From positions 1 through 64,000 of the forward strand of contig CAUYUJ010002106.1 in NCBI GenBank assembly GCA_963575745.1: a DNA stretch of 64,000 bases, given 5' to 3'. This stretch comes from Prorocentrum cordatum. Lineage: Eukaryota > Sar > Dinophyceae > Prorocentrales > Prorocentraceae. The first letter of the stretch is position 1. Each line of letters begins with the position of its first letter. The notes under the pieces are model-generated. The model did not search any database, was not told the DNA's origin, and was given only the letters and a program-made list of their open reading frames with translations. Of this stretch, positions 21,572-31,606 are shown one piece after another. Position numbers and translations under genes: made by a program.

Positions 21572-24500
21572 GTGTCTGTGTGTCTGTGTGTCTGTGTGTC
21601 TGTGTGTCCGTGTGTTTGTGTGCCTGTGTGCCTGTGTTTCTGTCTCTCTGTGTGTCTGTGTGTCTGTGTGGCTGTGTGGCTGTGTGTCTGTGTGTCTGTG
21701 TGTCTGTGTGTCTGTGTGTCTGTGTGTCTGCGTGTCTGTGGGTCTAGGTGTCTGGGTGTCCGTGTGTCTGTGTGTCAGTGTGTCTGTGTGTCTGAGTGTC
21801 TGTGTGTCAGTGTTTTTTTTTTTGCGTCTGTGTGCCTGTGTGTCAGTGTGTCCGTGTGTCTGTGTATCTGTTTGTCTGTGTGTCTGTGTGTCTGTGTGGC
21901 TTTGTGCTTGCGTGTCTGTGTGCCCTTGTGTCTGCGTGTCTCTGTGTTGGTGTTTCTGCGTGTCTGCGTGTGCCTGTGTGTCTGTGTGTCTGTGTGTGTG
22001 TCTGTGTGTCTGAGTGTCTGTGTGTCTGTGTGTCTGGTGCTGTGTGTGTCAGTGTGCCTGAGTGTCTGTGTGTCTGTGTGTTTGTGTATTTGTGTGTCTG
22101 TATGTCTGTGTGTTTGTTTGTCTTCGTGTTTGTGTGTCTATGCGTCTGTGTGTGTGTGTCTGTGTGTCCGTTTGTCTGTGTGTCTGTGTGTATGTGTGTC
22201 TGTGTGTCAGTGGGCCTGGTTTTCTGTCTTTCTGTCTTTCCTTGTGTCTGTGTGTCTGTATGTCTGTGTGTCTGTGTGTCTGAGTGTCCGTGTGTCTGTG
22301 TGTCTGTGTGTCTGTGTGTCTGTGGGTCTCTGTGTCTGTGTGTCTGCGTGTCTGTGTGTCTGTGTGTCCCGGTGCTTGTGTGTTTGTTTTTTTTAGGCCT
22401 TTTTTTGTGTCCGTGTGTACGTGTGTCTGTGTGTCTGTGTGTCCGGTTGCCTGTGTGTCTGTGTGTCCGTGTGTGAGTGTGTCTGTGTGTCTGTGTTTCT
22501 ATGTGTCAGTGTGTCAGTGTGTTAGTGTGTCTGTGTGTGTATGTGACTGTGTGTCTGTGTGTCTGTGTGTCTGTGTGTCTGTGTGTCTGTGTGTCTGTGT
22601 GTCAGTGTGTCTGTGTGCCCCTGTGTGTGTCCGTGTGTCTGTGTGCCTGTGTGTCTGCGTGTTCGCGTGTCCGTTTGCCTGTGTGTCTGTGTGTCTGTCA
22701 GTCTTTTCTGTGTGTTTGTTTGTCTGCGTGTTTGTGTGCCTGTGTGTCTGTGTGTCTGTGTGTCTGTGTGTCTGTGTGTCTGTGTGTCCGTTTGTCTGTG
22801 TGTCTGTGTGTATGTGTGTCTGTGTGTCTGTGTTTCTGTCTCTCTTTCTTTCTGTGTGTCTGTGTGTCTGTGTGTCTGTGTGTCTTATTGTCCTTGTGTC
22901 TGTGTGTCTGTTTGTCTGCCGGTCTCTGTGTCTATGTGTCTGTGTGTCTGTGTGTCTGTGTGTCTGTGTGTCCCTGTGCCTCTGTGTCTGTCTTTCTGTC
23001 ATTATTTGTGTCAGTGTGTCTGTGTGTCTGTGTATCTGTGTGTGTGGTTGCCTGTGTGTCGGTGTGTCCGTGCGTCAGTGTGTCTGTGTGTCTGTGTTTC
23101 TGTGTGTCAGTGTGTCGGTGTGTCCGTGTGTCTGTGTTTCTGTGTGTCTGTGTATCTGTGTGTCTGGTTGTGTATTTGTCTGTGTGTTTGTGTGTCTGTG
23201 TGTCCCTGTGCGTGTCCGTGTGTCTGTGTGACTGTGTGTCTGCGTGTCCGTGTGTCCGTGTGTATTTGTGTCTGTGTGTCTGTCAGTCTGTGTGTGTTGG
23301 TGTTGGTGTGTCTGTGTGTCAGTGTGTTGGTGTCAGTGTGTCCGTGTGTCCGTGTGTCTGTGTGTCTGTGTGTCTATGTGTCTGTATGTCTGTGTGTCTG
23401 TTTGTCTGTGTGTCCGTGTGTCTGTGTGTCTGTGCGTCTGTGTGTCTGCGTGTCTGTGTGTCTGTGTGTCTGTGTGTCAGTGTGTCTGTGTGTCTGTATG
23501 TCCGTGTGTCTTTTGTGTCCGTGTGTCCGTGTGTCCGAGTCTGTGTGTCTGCATGTCTGTGTGTCTGTGTGTCCGTGTGTCTGTGTGTCTGAGTGTCAGC
23601 GTGTCTGGGTGTCTGTGAGTTCTCGTGATTGGTTTTCTGTGTGTCTGTGTATCCTTGTGTCTGCGTGTCTTTGTGTCTGCGTGTCTGCGTGTCTGTATGT
23701 CAGTATGTCTGTGTGTCTGTCTGTCTGTGGATCTGTCTGTGTGTTTCTCTTTCTGTGCGCATGTGTGTGTGTGTGCTTGTCTGTCTGTATGTGCGCTTGT
23801 ATTTGCGTGTGTGTGCGCGTGTGTGTGTGTCAGTGTCTGTGTGTGCGCGCGTGGCGCTGGCAGCCCTGTCGGTCTGTCTGTCTGTCTGTCTGTTTGTCTG
23901 TGTGTCTGTTTGTCTGTGTGTCTGTGTGTCTGTGTGTCTGTGTGTCTGTGTGTCTGTGTGTCTGTGTGTCTGTGTGCCTGTGTGCCTGTGTTTCTGTCTC
24001 TCTGTGTGTCTGTGTGTCTGTGTGGCTGTGTGGCTGTGTGTCTGTGTGTCTGTGTGTCTGTGTGTCTGTGTGTCTGTGTGTCTGCGTGTCTGTGTGCCTG
24101 GGTGTCTGGGTGTCCGTGTGTCTGCGTGTCTGTGTGTCTGTGTGTCTGAGTGTCTGTGTGTCAGTTTTTTTTTTTGCGTCTGTGTGTCTGTGTGTCAGTG
24201 TGTCAGTGTGTCTGTGTATCTGTTTGTCTGTGTGTCTGTGTGTCTGTGTGGCTTTGTGCCTGCGTGTCTGTGTGCCCTTGTGTCTGCGTGTCTGTGTGTT
24301 GGTGTTTCTGCGTGTCTGCGTGTGCCTGTGTGTCTGTGTGTCTGTGTGCCTGTGTGTCTGTGTGTCTGAGTGTTTGTGTGTCTGTGTGCCTGGTGCTGTG
24401 TGTGTCAGTGTGCCTGAGTGTCTGTGTGTCTGTGTGTTTGTGTATTTGTGTGTCTGTATGTCTGTGTGTCTGTTTGTCTGCGTGCTTGTGTGTCTATGCG

Positions 24501-24920
24501 TCTGTGTGTGTGTGTCTGTGTGTCTGTGTGTCTGTGAGCCTGGTTTTCTGTCTTTCTGTCTTTCCTTGTGTCTGTGTGTCTCTATGTCTGTGTGTCTGTG
24601 TGTCTGTGTGTCTGAGTGTCCTTGTGTCTGTGTGCCTGTGTGTCTGTGTGTCTGTGTGTCTGTGTGTCTGTGCGTCTGCGTGTCTGTGTGTCTGTGTGTC
24701 CCTGTGCTTGTGTGTCTGTTTTTTTATGTCTTTCTTTGTGTCCGTGTGTCCGTGTGTCTGTGTGTCTGTGCGTCCGGTTGCCTGTGTGTCTGTGTGTCCG
24801 TGTGTGAGTGTGTCTGTGTGTCAGTGTGACTTGTGTCAGTGTGTCATGTGTAGTGTGCGTGTGTGTATGTGAACTGTGTGTCTGTGTGTCCTGTGTGTCC
24901 TGTCGTCTGTGTGTCTGTGA
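17634..24920. repeat. 7.3-kb minisatellite of GTGTGTCT octamers with higher-order structure
   Basis: Nearly the whole stretch is the octamer GTGTGTCT with point variants (GTGTGTCC, GTGTGTCA, GTGTTTCT). Long Cys/Val/Ser frames on this strand and His/Thr/Gln frames on the other are artefacts of a stop-free octamer. Landmarks repeat in order, giving a higher-order unit. CTGGTGCTGTG occurs at about 17654, 20237, 22034 and 24390. GCGCGCGTGGC(A/G)CTGGC occurs at 19761, 21491 and 23845. A T-run followed by GCGTCTGTG occurs at 20007, 21813 and 24165. The last two landmarks give identical spacing (2354 bp) between copies 2 and 3. Smaller internal duplications exist, for example GGTTGCCTGTGTGTC at 18107 and 18740. 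Confidence 0.95.
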
Positions 24921-25060
24921 GTCTGTGGTGTCAGCGGCAATCGGGCGGGGGTTTGGCTGTGACATGCAGGGAATGAGCTGGATCGGTCGGGGGGTCCGCC
25001 TGCTTCGGCCGATAGGACAGGGCTGGGGCAGGGGTTTTTGGTTTCGAAGAGGGAATGAAA
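24921..25060. repeat. right copy of the segment flanking the minisatellite
   Basis: ACATGCAGGGAATGAGCTGG (24962 on), GGGGTCCGCCTG and CGATAGGACAGGG match 17483-17560. Here the match is non-coding. See the paired entry at 17481. Confidence 0.75.
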
Positions 25061-25284
25061 AGGGGAAGTGTTTGTGTGTGTGGTATGTGTGTGTGTGTGT
25101 GTGTGTGTGTGTCGTGTGCGTGTGTGTGTGTGAGTGTGATTGTGTGGTTGGGAATTGGATGAGGGGGTGGGGTGGGTGTTTTTTTTTTTTGGGGGGGGGG
25201 GGGCGGGCAAGGGGGGCGGGGGGGGGCGATGGGGGGGCGGAGGGGGGGGCTGAACGAAGCAAGGCTGTAATGCGAGTTGCGACG
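25061..25284. repeat. (TG)n tract, T-run/G-run and G-rich stretch
   Basis: TG-rich at 25065-25145, then a T11 run followed by a G-run at about 25181-25203, then G-rich sequence to 25250. The C-rich complement is Pro-rich in translation and not a gene. Confidence 0.85.
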
Positions 25285-25470
25285 GACTGGAGCGGAGGGA
25301 TGGCTGGCCCCGTAGTGCGGCGGCCCCTCCCTCCTTTGGAGCGCTGGCTCGCTGGGGGGGGTGCGTTGGTTGGAAGGGCTGGATCCCCACGCCGCGGCGC
25401 CGATCCAGTGGCGCATGGCAGTAGTCAGCGCGGAGATGGGGAAGAATGAGCTGAATCCAGCGGCGTTGCC
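25285..25470. repeat. diverged first copy of the GC block
   Basis: GGAGCGGAGGGATGGCTGGC and the following GCGGCGGCCCCTCCCTCC align with the core of the three better copies at 25683, 26900 and 27366, with more differences. Confidence 0.5.
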
Positions 25471-25474
25471 CGTG

Positions 25475-25581
25475 TAATGTGCATGTGTGTGTGTGTGTGT
25501 GCGTGTGTCTGTGCGTGTTTGTGTTTGTGTGTGTGTGTGTGTGTGCTTCTGTGTGTGTGTGTGTGTGCGTGTGTGTACGTG

Positions 25582-25627
<46 letters not shown>

Positions 25628-25632
25628 TGTGG

Positions 25633-25682
<50 letters not shown>
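25475..25682. repeat. (TG)n microsatellite
   Basis: Almost pure TG dinucleotide with rare C or A variants. Nothing else is visible. Confidence 0.95.
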
Positions 25683-25688
<6 letters not shown>

Positions 25689-25950
25689 TCGCGGCGCTGG
25701 CGCCGCCCGCGCCCCCCCCCACCCTCCCCTTCCGCCCTTCTCCTTGGCGCTCCGCGAGGGCGGAGTGGTTGGAGTGGAGGGAGGGCCGGCCCCGAAATGG
25801 GGCGGTGCCTCCCCCCTCCGGAGCGCCGGCAGGGAGGGCGGTGGGGCGGGGCGCGCAGAGTCGGCAGAGGGGCGCGGGGGCGGAGAGCGCTGACCAGCGT
25901 GGGGATCGGTTCGTAGGTGCGACGTCATCAGTGTGTCCGTGTCCGTGGTT
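25683..25950. repeat. GC block copy 2
   Basis: GGCGCTGGCGCCGCCCGCG, a C-run, CTCCGCGAGGGCGGAGTGG, GGGCCGGCCCCGAAATGGGG, CTCCGGAGCGCCGGCAGGG, then GCGCTGACCAGCGTGGGGAT and a GTGTCCGTGTC transition into TG repeat. Two short inverted repeats (CTCCGCGAGGGCGGAG, CTGGCGCCG) could fold. No credible ORF. Confidence 0.85.
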
Positions 25951-26899
25951 GTGTGTGTGTGTGTGTCTGTGTGTGTCTGTGTGTGTTGTGCGTCTGGTGT
26001 TTGTGTGCTCGTGTGTGTGTTTGTGTGTGTGTTTGTGTGTGTGTGTCTGTGTCTGTCTTTGTCCGTGTGTGTATGTGTGTGTGTGTGCGTGCGTGTATGT
26101 GTGTGTGTGCGTTTGTGTGCGTGCGTGTGTGTGTGTGCGCGTGCGTATGTGTGTGTGTGTGTGTGTGCTTGTCTTTGTGTGCGTTGATGTGCATGTGTGT
26201 GTGCGTGTGTATGTGTGTATGTGTGTTTTGTGTGTGTGCGCGCGTGTGTGTGTGTGTCTGCGTGTGCATGTGTGCGTGTGAGTGCATGTGTGTGCGTGTG
26301 TGTATGTGTGTTTGTGTGTGTGTGTGAGAGCGTGTGTCTGTGCGTGTGTGTGTATGTGTGTTTGCTTGTGCGCTCTGTGTGTGTGCGTGTGTGTTTATGT
26401 TTGCATGTATGTGCATGTGGGTCTGTGCTTGTTTACGTGTGCGTGTATGCGCATGTGCTTGCGTGTGTGCGTGTGTGTGTGTGTGTGTTCGGGTGCGTGT
26501 GCGTGTGTGTGTGTGCGTGTGTGTGTGTGTGCGTGCGTGGGTGTGCGTGTGTATGTGTGCGTCTGTGTGCATGTGTGTGCGTATATGTGTGTGTGCGTGT
26601 GTTTGTGCGTGTGTGTATGTGGGTTCGTGTGTTTGTGCGCGTCTGTGTGTGTGTGTGTGTGTGCGGGTGTGTTTATGTTTGCGTGTATGTGCATATATAT
26701 GTGTGTGTGTGTCTGTGTGTGTGCGTGTCTACGTGTGCGTGTATGCGCATGTGCTTGCTTGCGTGTGTGCGTGTGTGTTTGTGTGTGTGTTCGGGTGCGT
26801 GTGCGCGTGTGTGTGTGTGTGTGTGTGCGTGTGTGTGCGTGTGTGTGTGTGTGTGTGCTTGTGTGTGCGTGGGTGTGCGTGTGTGCGTGTGTGTGCGTG
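25951..26899. repeat. long degenerate (TG)n tract
   Basis: TG dinucleotides with frequent CG, TA and TTTG variants. It contains an internal duplication: TGTGTTTATGTTTGCATGTA (26388 on) recurs as TGTGTTTATGTTTGCGTGTA (26669 on), with ACGTGTGCGTGTATGCGCAT after both. Confidence 0.9.
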
Positions 26900-27165
26900 C
26901 GCGCGCGGTGCTGGCGCCGCCTGCGCCCGCCTCCTTCCCTCCCCCTCCGCCCTTTCCTCCGGCGCTCCGCGAGGGCGGAGTGGATGGAGTGGAGGGAGGG
27001 CCGGCCCCGACATGGGGCGGCGCCTCCCCCCTCCGGAGCGATGGCGGGAAGAGCGGGGGGGCGGGGCGCGCAGGGGCGGCAGGGGGGTCGCGGGGGCGGA
27101 GAGCGCTGACCAGTGTGGGGATCGGTGTGTGAGTGTGGCGTCGTCAGTGTGTCCGTGTCTGTGGA
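26900..27165. repeat. GC block copy 3
   Basis: Same order of landmarks as copy 2. CTGGCGCC is at 26911, 1213 bp after its equivalent in copy 2 (25698). It ends in GCGCTGACCAGTGTGGGGAT and GTGTGTCCGTGTC before TG repeat resumes. Confidence 0.85.
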
Positions 27166-27287
27166 TTGCGCGTGTGTGTGTGTGTGTGTGTGTGCGTGTG
27201 CGTGTGCGTGTCTGGCAGGTGTGTGTGGGCGCGCGTGTGTGCGTGCGTGGCTGTGTCTGCGTTTGTCTGTTTGTGTGTGTGTGTGTG

Positions 27288-27342
<55 letters not shown>

Positions 27343-27365
27343 GTGTGTGCGTTTGTGTGCGTGTG
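27166..27365. repeat. (TG)n microsatellite
   Basis: TG-rich with a short interruption, TCTGGCAGG, at 27209. A related interruption (CTGGCAGGCAGG) occurs at 27658. Confidence 0.9.
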
Positions 27366-27630
27366 TGCGCGCGCGGTGCTGGCGCCGCCCGCGCCCCCCC
27401 CCTCCCCCTCTCCCCATCCTCCCTCCCCCCCGGCGTTCCGCGAGGGCGGAGTGGTTGGAGTGGAGGGGGGGCCGGCCCCGACATGGGGCGGTGCCTCCCC
27501 CATCCGAAGCGCCGGCGGGAAGGGGGGGGGGGCGGGGTGCGCGGGGGCGCGAGGATTTCGCGGGGGAACGAGAGCGCTGAGCAGCGGGGGATCGGTTTGT
27601 GAGTGCGAAGGCGTCGGTCCGTCTGTATCT
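27366..27630. repeat. GC block copy 4
   Basis: CTGGCGCC at 27379, 468 bp after copy 3. Same landmarks, but the end is more diverged (GCGCTGAGCAGCGGGGGATC, then CGAAGGCGTCGGTCCG). Confidence 0.85.
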
Positions 27631-28184
27631 GTAGATGTTTGCGTTTGTGTGTGTTTGTCTGGCAGGCAGGTGTGTGTGTGTGCGTGTGTGTGGCCGCGTC
27701 TGTGTGTGTGTGTGTGTGCGTGTGCGTGCGGGTGTGTCTGTGTCTGTGTCTGTGTTCGTGTCTGTATGCGCGCGCGTGTGTGTGTGTGTGTGTGTGTGTT
27801 TTTTTGGTGCGTGTGTGTGTGTGTGTGTGCTTGTGCGTGTGTGTGTGCGTGTGTGTGTGGGCGTGAGGGGGTGCCCGCGCGCGAGTGAGCGCGCGTGGTT
27901 GTGAGTGCGTGCGCGCGTGAGATTGTGTATGTATTCGCGTGCGAGCGCATGTGCGTGCGCGCGCTCGTGCCCGGTGCGTTGCCGCGCCTGCTGGCGTCGA
28001 TCGTTTTTTCGCATACTTGTCTATCTGTACATGTCTACGTACATGTTCGCTGCCGCGGCGGCGTCGCTCTCGCGCGCTGAAAGACGCGCTAAAACTCATA
28101 CATGTGTGTGTCCTTTTTATAATTGGAAATATTTTTTTACCGTGCGCACTCCAGAGATACGCGTGGACTTATGACACGGGGCTA
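27631..28184. repeat. TG-rich tail and unique stretch before the 3' terminus
   Basis: Degenerate TG repeat to about 27870, then mixed CG-rich sequence to 28080. From 28085 the base composition drops abruptly to AT-richer sequence (a TTTTTATAATTGG stretch) and runs into the hairpin terminus at 28185. No gene is seen. Confidence 0.7.
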
Positions 28185-28242
28185 GGAGCTCTACGAGGTC
28201 CCCGGCGGTAACCAGGTTGACGGTTTACCGCCGGCGCCCAGT
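28185..28242 (+). mobile_element. 3' terminus (subterminal repeat plus hairpin) closing the GC-rich domain
   Basis: GGAGCTCTACGAGG (28185 on), then the hairpin arms CCGGCGGTAA (28202-28211) and TTACCGCCGG (28225-28234), then CGCCCAGT. This is the same 3' structure that ends 38 small elements downstream. After it the sequence resumes as the interior of a family B element. The body ending here must therefore lie upstream, in the GC-rich, gene-bearing domain. I see no matching 5' end (CTCGTAGAGC) between 1 and 28184. Confidence 0.7.
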
Positions 28243-28554
28243 ATGGTAACTTTTGAGTGGTTTTGCGAATATTTGGAAGATATTTGACCATTTATTTTGA
28301 GAAAGCAGATTTTTCGCACCTGCAGACGACTACGAGGGCCTCTGTGTCTTAATATGAGCTTCCTACATGCACTTTTACTATCAAAACACTTGGCGAAACC
28401 GAGCGTTATCTCGACATCAAAAAATCATGTCTTCTCTTTTTCGAGGAATCCTTCTAGAAGCACTCTTTTTTGATGCTGAGCACTCTTACGCGTGCTAGGA
28501 GCTCTACGAGGTTCCCGGCGGTGACCAGGTTGACGGTTGACCGCCGGCGCCAGT
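28243..28554 (+). mobile_element. family B element, right part
   Basis: Starts inside family B (GGTTTTGCGAATATTT...) directly after the terminus at 28242. It ends with GGAGCTCTACGAGG (28498) and the hairpin to 28554. Its first 95 bases or so are missing here and are predicted to lie upstream of the giant element. Confidence 0.75.
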
Positions 28555-29522
28555 TTCGACGGAACTTTTGGTTACTTTTGTTCGGTTGAAAAATTTGTTC
28601 TCGAAATTTGACCATTCGTTAGAGCTCTAGTATTTTTTCCCGTGATATTCGATCTTATTCCCGCTCGCCATCTCGATCTCAGCTCGATCGGGTAACTTTG
28701 AAGGCCAAAAAGCACTCTGGCGGGATCGGCCGTTTCGAGTCATCTTGATATTCGCTGACGGTTTTATGGACATAACTCTAGCTCTAGGGCAGCTACAGAG
28801 CTGGTAAGCACAGCTAATGCATGCAGAATGATCAGGCGCGTTCGCTTGTTGAACCGAGAGGTCTGAACTCGGTCTGTGAGCCGAGCTAGATCCGCAAACC
28901 TGTTCGTATTATCCGAGTCATCTTGACAGAAACTCTCGGTTTTCTGTACTTAACTCGAGCTGTACGACAGCTACAGAGCTGATATTTACAGAAACTGATT
29001 GATAATCGTTAGTTGCGTTTGTTCGTCGAATCCACAGCACTGAACTCGGTCTTCTCCTCGATCTAGAATCGCGAAATTATTCGTACTGTTCGAGTAATCT
29101 TGAGAAGTGCTCTCGGTTTTCTTCACTCAACTTGCGCTGAGAGGGGGCTGCAGTGCTGGTTGTCATATGAATCGATTTTCAGAGATAATGCGCGTCCGCC
29201 TGTCGAATCCAGAGCTCGGAACTCGGTCTGCTACCCGAACTAGGTTTCGCGACACTATTGTATTGTTCGAGTCATCCTGAGAGAGTCTGTTGGTTTTCTG
29301 CGCTGACCTCGGGCTGTTGGGGGGGCTGCGGGGCTGGTAATGACAGGAATCGATTCGCAGACAGCAGACGCGTCCGGTTGTCGCATTTAGAGGTCAAAAA
29401 ATATTCACTATGAGTCAGAATGTTGGTAGGTGCTATCGGTTTTCTCACCTTAAGTCGAGCTTGGAAGCTCTACGAGTTCCCAGGCGGTAACCAAGGTTGA
29501 CGGTTTACCGCCGGCGCCCAGT
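28555..29522 (+). mobile_element. family A element, right part
   Basis: Starts at TCGACGGAACTTTTGG. It carries the shared leader (TTCCCGTGATATTCGATC, CTCGCCATCTCGATCTCAG), then satellite monomers of about 177 bp, then GGAAGCTCTACGAG (29463) and the hairpin. The 5' end is missing. Confidence 0.8.
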
Positions 29523-30486
29523 TGGCAAGAAAAATCTCGACGGAACTTTTGCTGACTTTTGGTCGGTTGAAAAATTTGTTCTCAAAATTTGAACATTCGT
29601 TAGAGCTCTAGTATTTTTTCCCGTGATATTCGATCTTATTCCCGCTCGCCATCTTGATCTCAGCTCGATCGGGTAACTTTGAAGGCCAAGAAGCACTCTG
29701 GCGGGATCGGCCGTTTCGAGTCATCTTGATATGCGCTGACGGTTTTATGAACATAACTCGAGCTCTAGGGCAGCTACAGAGCTGGTAAGCACAGCTAATA
29801 CATGCAGAATGATCAGGCGCGTTCGCCTGTTGAACCCAGAGGTCTGAACTCGGTCTGTGAGCCGAGCTAGGTCCGCAAACCTGTTCGTTTTATTCGAGTC
29901 ATCTTGACAGAAACTCTCGGGTTTCTGTACTTAACTCGAGCTGTAAGACAGCTACAGAGCTGATATTTACAGAAGCTGATTCAGAATCGTCTGTCGAATC
30001 CAGAGCTCTGAACTCGGTCTTCTGCTCGATCTAGAATCACGAAATTATTCGTATTGGTCGAGTCATCTTGAGAAGTGCTCTCGGTCTTCTTCACTCAACT
30101 TGCGCTGAGAGGGGGCTACAGTGCTGGTTGTGATATGAATCGATTTAAAGACATAATGCGCGTCCGCCTGTCGAATCCAGAGCTCGGAACTCGGTCTGCT
30201 GCCCGAACTAGGTTCGCGGAACTATTGTATTGTTCGAGTAATCCTGAGAGATACTGTCGGTTTTCTGCACTGACCTCGGGCTGTAGGGGGGCTGCGGGGC
30301 TGGTAATGACAGAAGTCGATTCGTAGACATCAGCCGCGTCCGGTTGTCGCATTCAGAGGTCAAAAAATATTCACTATGAGTCAGAATGTTGGTAGGTGCT
30401 GTCGGTTTTCTCAACTTAAGTCGAGCTTGGAAGCTCTACGAGTTCCCCGGCGGTAACCAAGGTTGACGGTTCCGCCGGCGCCCAGT
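29523..30486 (+). mobile_element. family A element, right part
   Basis: Begins TGGCAAGAAAAATCTCGACG exactly after the previous terminus. Leader, five satellite units, then terminus 30429-30486. The right hairpin arm has lost three bases (TTCCGCCGG). Confidence 0.8.
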
Positions 30487-30489
30487 AAT

Positions 30490-31606
30490 GACTCGTAGAG
30501 CTTCCCTAAGCTAGTTGCTGGAAGCTTAAGAGTAATTCCGGCGCGCTGGAGAGCTAGTTGACAAGAAAAATCTCGACGGACCTTTTGGTGACTTTTGGTC
30601 GGTTGAAAAATTTGTTCTCGAAATTTGACTATTCGTTAGAGCTCTAGTATTTTTTCCCGTGATATTCGATCTTATTCCCGCTCGCCATCTTGATCTCAGC
30701 TCGATCGGGTAACTTTGAAGGCCGAAAAGCGTCCCGGCGGGAACGGCCGTTTCGAGTCATCTTGATACGCGCTGTCGGTATTTTGTACTTAACTCGAGCT
30801 GTAGGGCAGCTACAGAGCTGGTAAGCAGCCTATCGCTCTCAGAATTATCACGCGCGTTCGCCTGTTGAATCCAGAGGTCTGAACTCGGTCTGCTAGCCGA
30901 GCTAGGTCCGCAAACCTATTTGTATCATTCGAGTTATCTTGATAGACGCTCTCGGTTTTCTGTACTTAACTCGAGCTGTAGGGCAGCTACAGAGCTGGTA
31001 AGCACACCTATCGCATTCAGAATTATCACGCGCGTTCGCCTGTTGAATCCAGAGGTCTGAACTCGGTCTGCGAGCTAGGTCTGCAAACCTATTCGTATTA
31101 TTCGAGTCATCTTGACAGACGCTCTCGGTTTTTTGTACTTAACTCGAGCTGTAGGGCAGCTACAGGGCTCATTGTGACAGACATCGATGGGGAATCATCA
31201 GTCGCGTTCGTCTATTGAACCGAGAGCTCTGAACTCGGCCTGCTGCCCGAGCTAGGTTCGCGAAACTATTCGTATTGTCCGAATGATCTTGAGAAGTGCT
31301 TTCAGTTTTCTGCACTCAACTCGTGCTGGGGGAGGGCTACAGTGCTGCGGGTCACATATATCGATTTGCACACATCAGGCGCGTCTTTCGGTCGATTCCA
31401 GAGCTCGGAAGTCTGAACTCGGTTTGATACTCGAACTGGGTTGCAAAACTGTTTGTTTTTTTGTTAGCGTTATCTTGAGAGGTCTGAAATCGCTTGGGCT
31501 TAAAATAGTCGTTCTTTGGAGTTTTTCCCCACAGTATATATTGTCAGTCAGCTCTACGAGTCCCCCGGCGGTAAGAAAGGTTGACGGTTTACCGCCGGCG
31601 CCCAGT
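30490..31606 (+). mobile_element. complete family A element (GACTCG type, 1117 bp)
   Basis: 5' end GACTCGTAGAGCTTCC (30490 on) preceded by T. Then the AAGCTTAAGAGTAATTCCGG motif, leader, satellite monomers, and 3' GCTCTACGAG (31551-31560), hairpin and CCCAGT. The 10-bp subterminal inverted repeat CTCGTAGAGC/GCTCTACGAG is perfect. Confidence 0.85.

Noticed and set aside
17634-24872. Many long overlapping open frames (up to 756 codons) of Cys/Val/Ser on + and His/Thr/Gln on -
   Set aside because: An 8-bp repeat of GTGTGTCT contains no stop in any frame. The frames overlap in all phases and follow the DNA repeat, so they are not genes.
25181-25203. T-run/G-run as a poly(A) tail or retroposon end
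   Set aside because: No element body or target duplication next to it. It lies in simple-sequence DNA.
25425-28099. Cys/Val-rich and His/Thr-rich open frames across the TG tracts and GC blocks
   Set aside because: Products of (TG)n repeats fused to C-rich or G-rich sequence; no domain and no codon bias.
28185-28242. tRNA or small structured RNA gene at the hairpin repeats
   Set aside because: The stem is only about 10 bp with a 13-base loop, no cloverleaf and no A/B boxes. Its position at element ends explains it better.
28640-28700. CCCGCTCGCCATCTTGATCT as a relative of the dinoflagellate spliced-leader sequence (DinoSINE-like)
   Set aside because: Only a loose resemblance to the spliced-leader sequence as I remember it, without its conserved order. 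It is simply the leader of family A.
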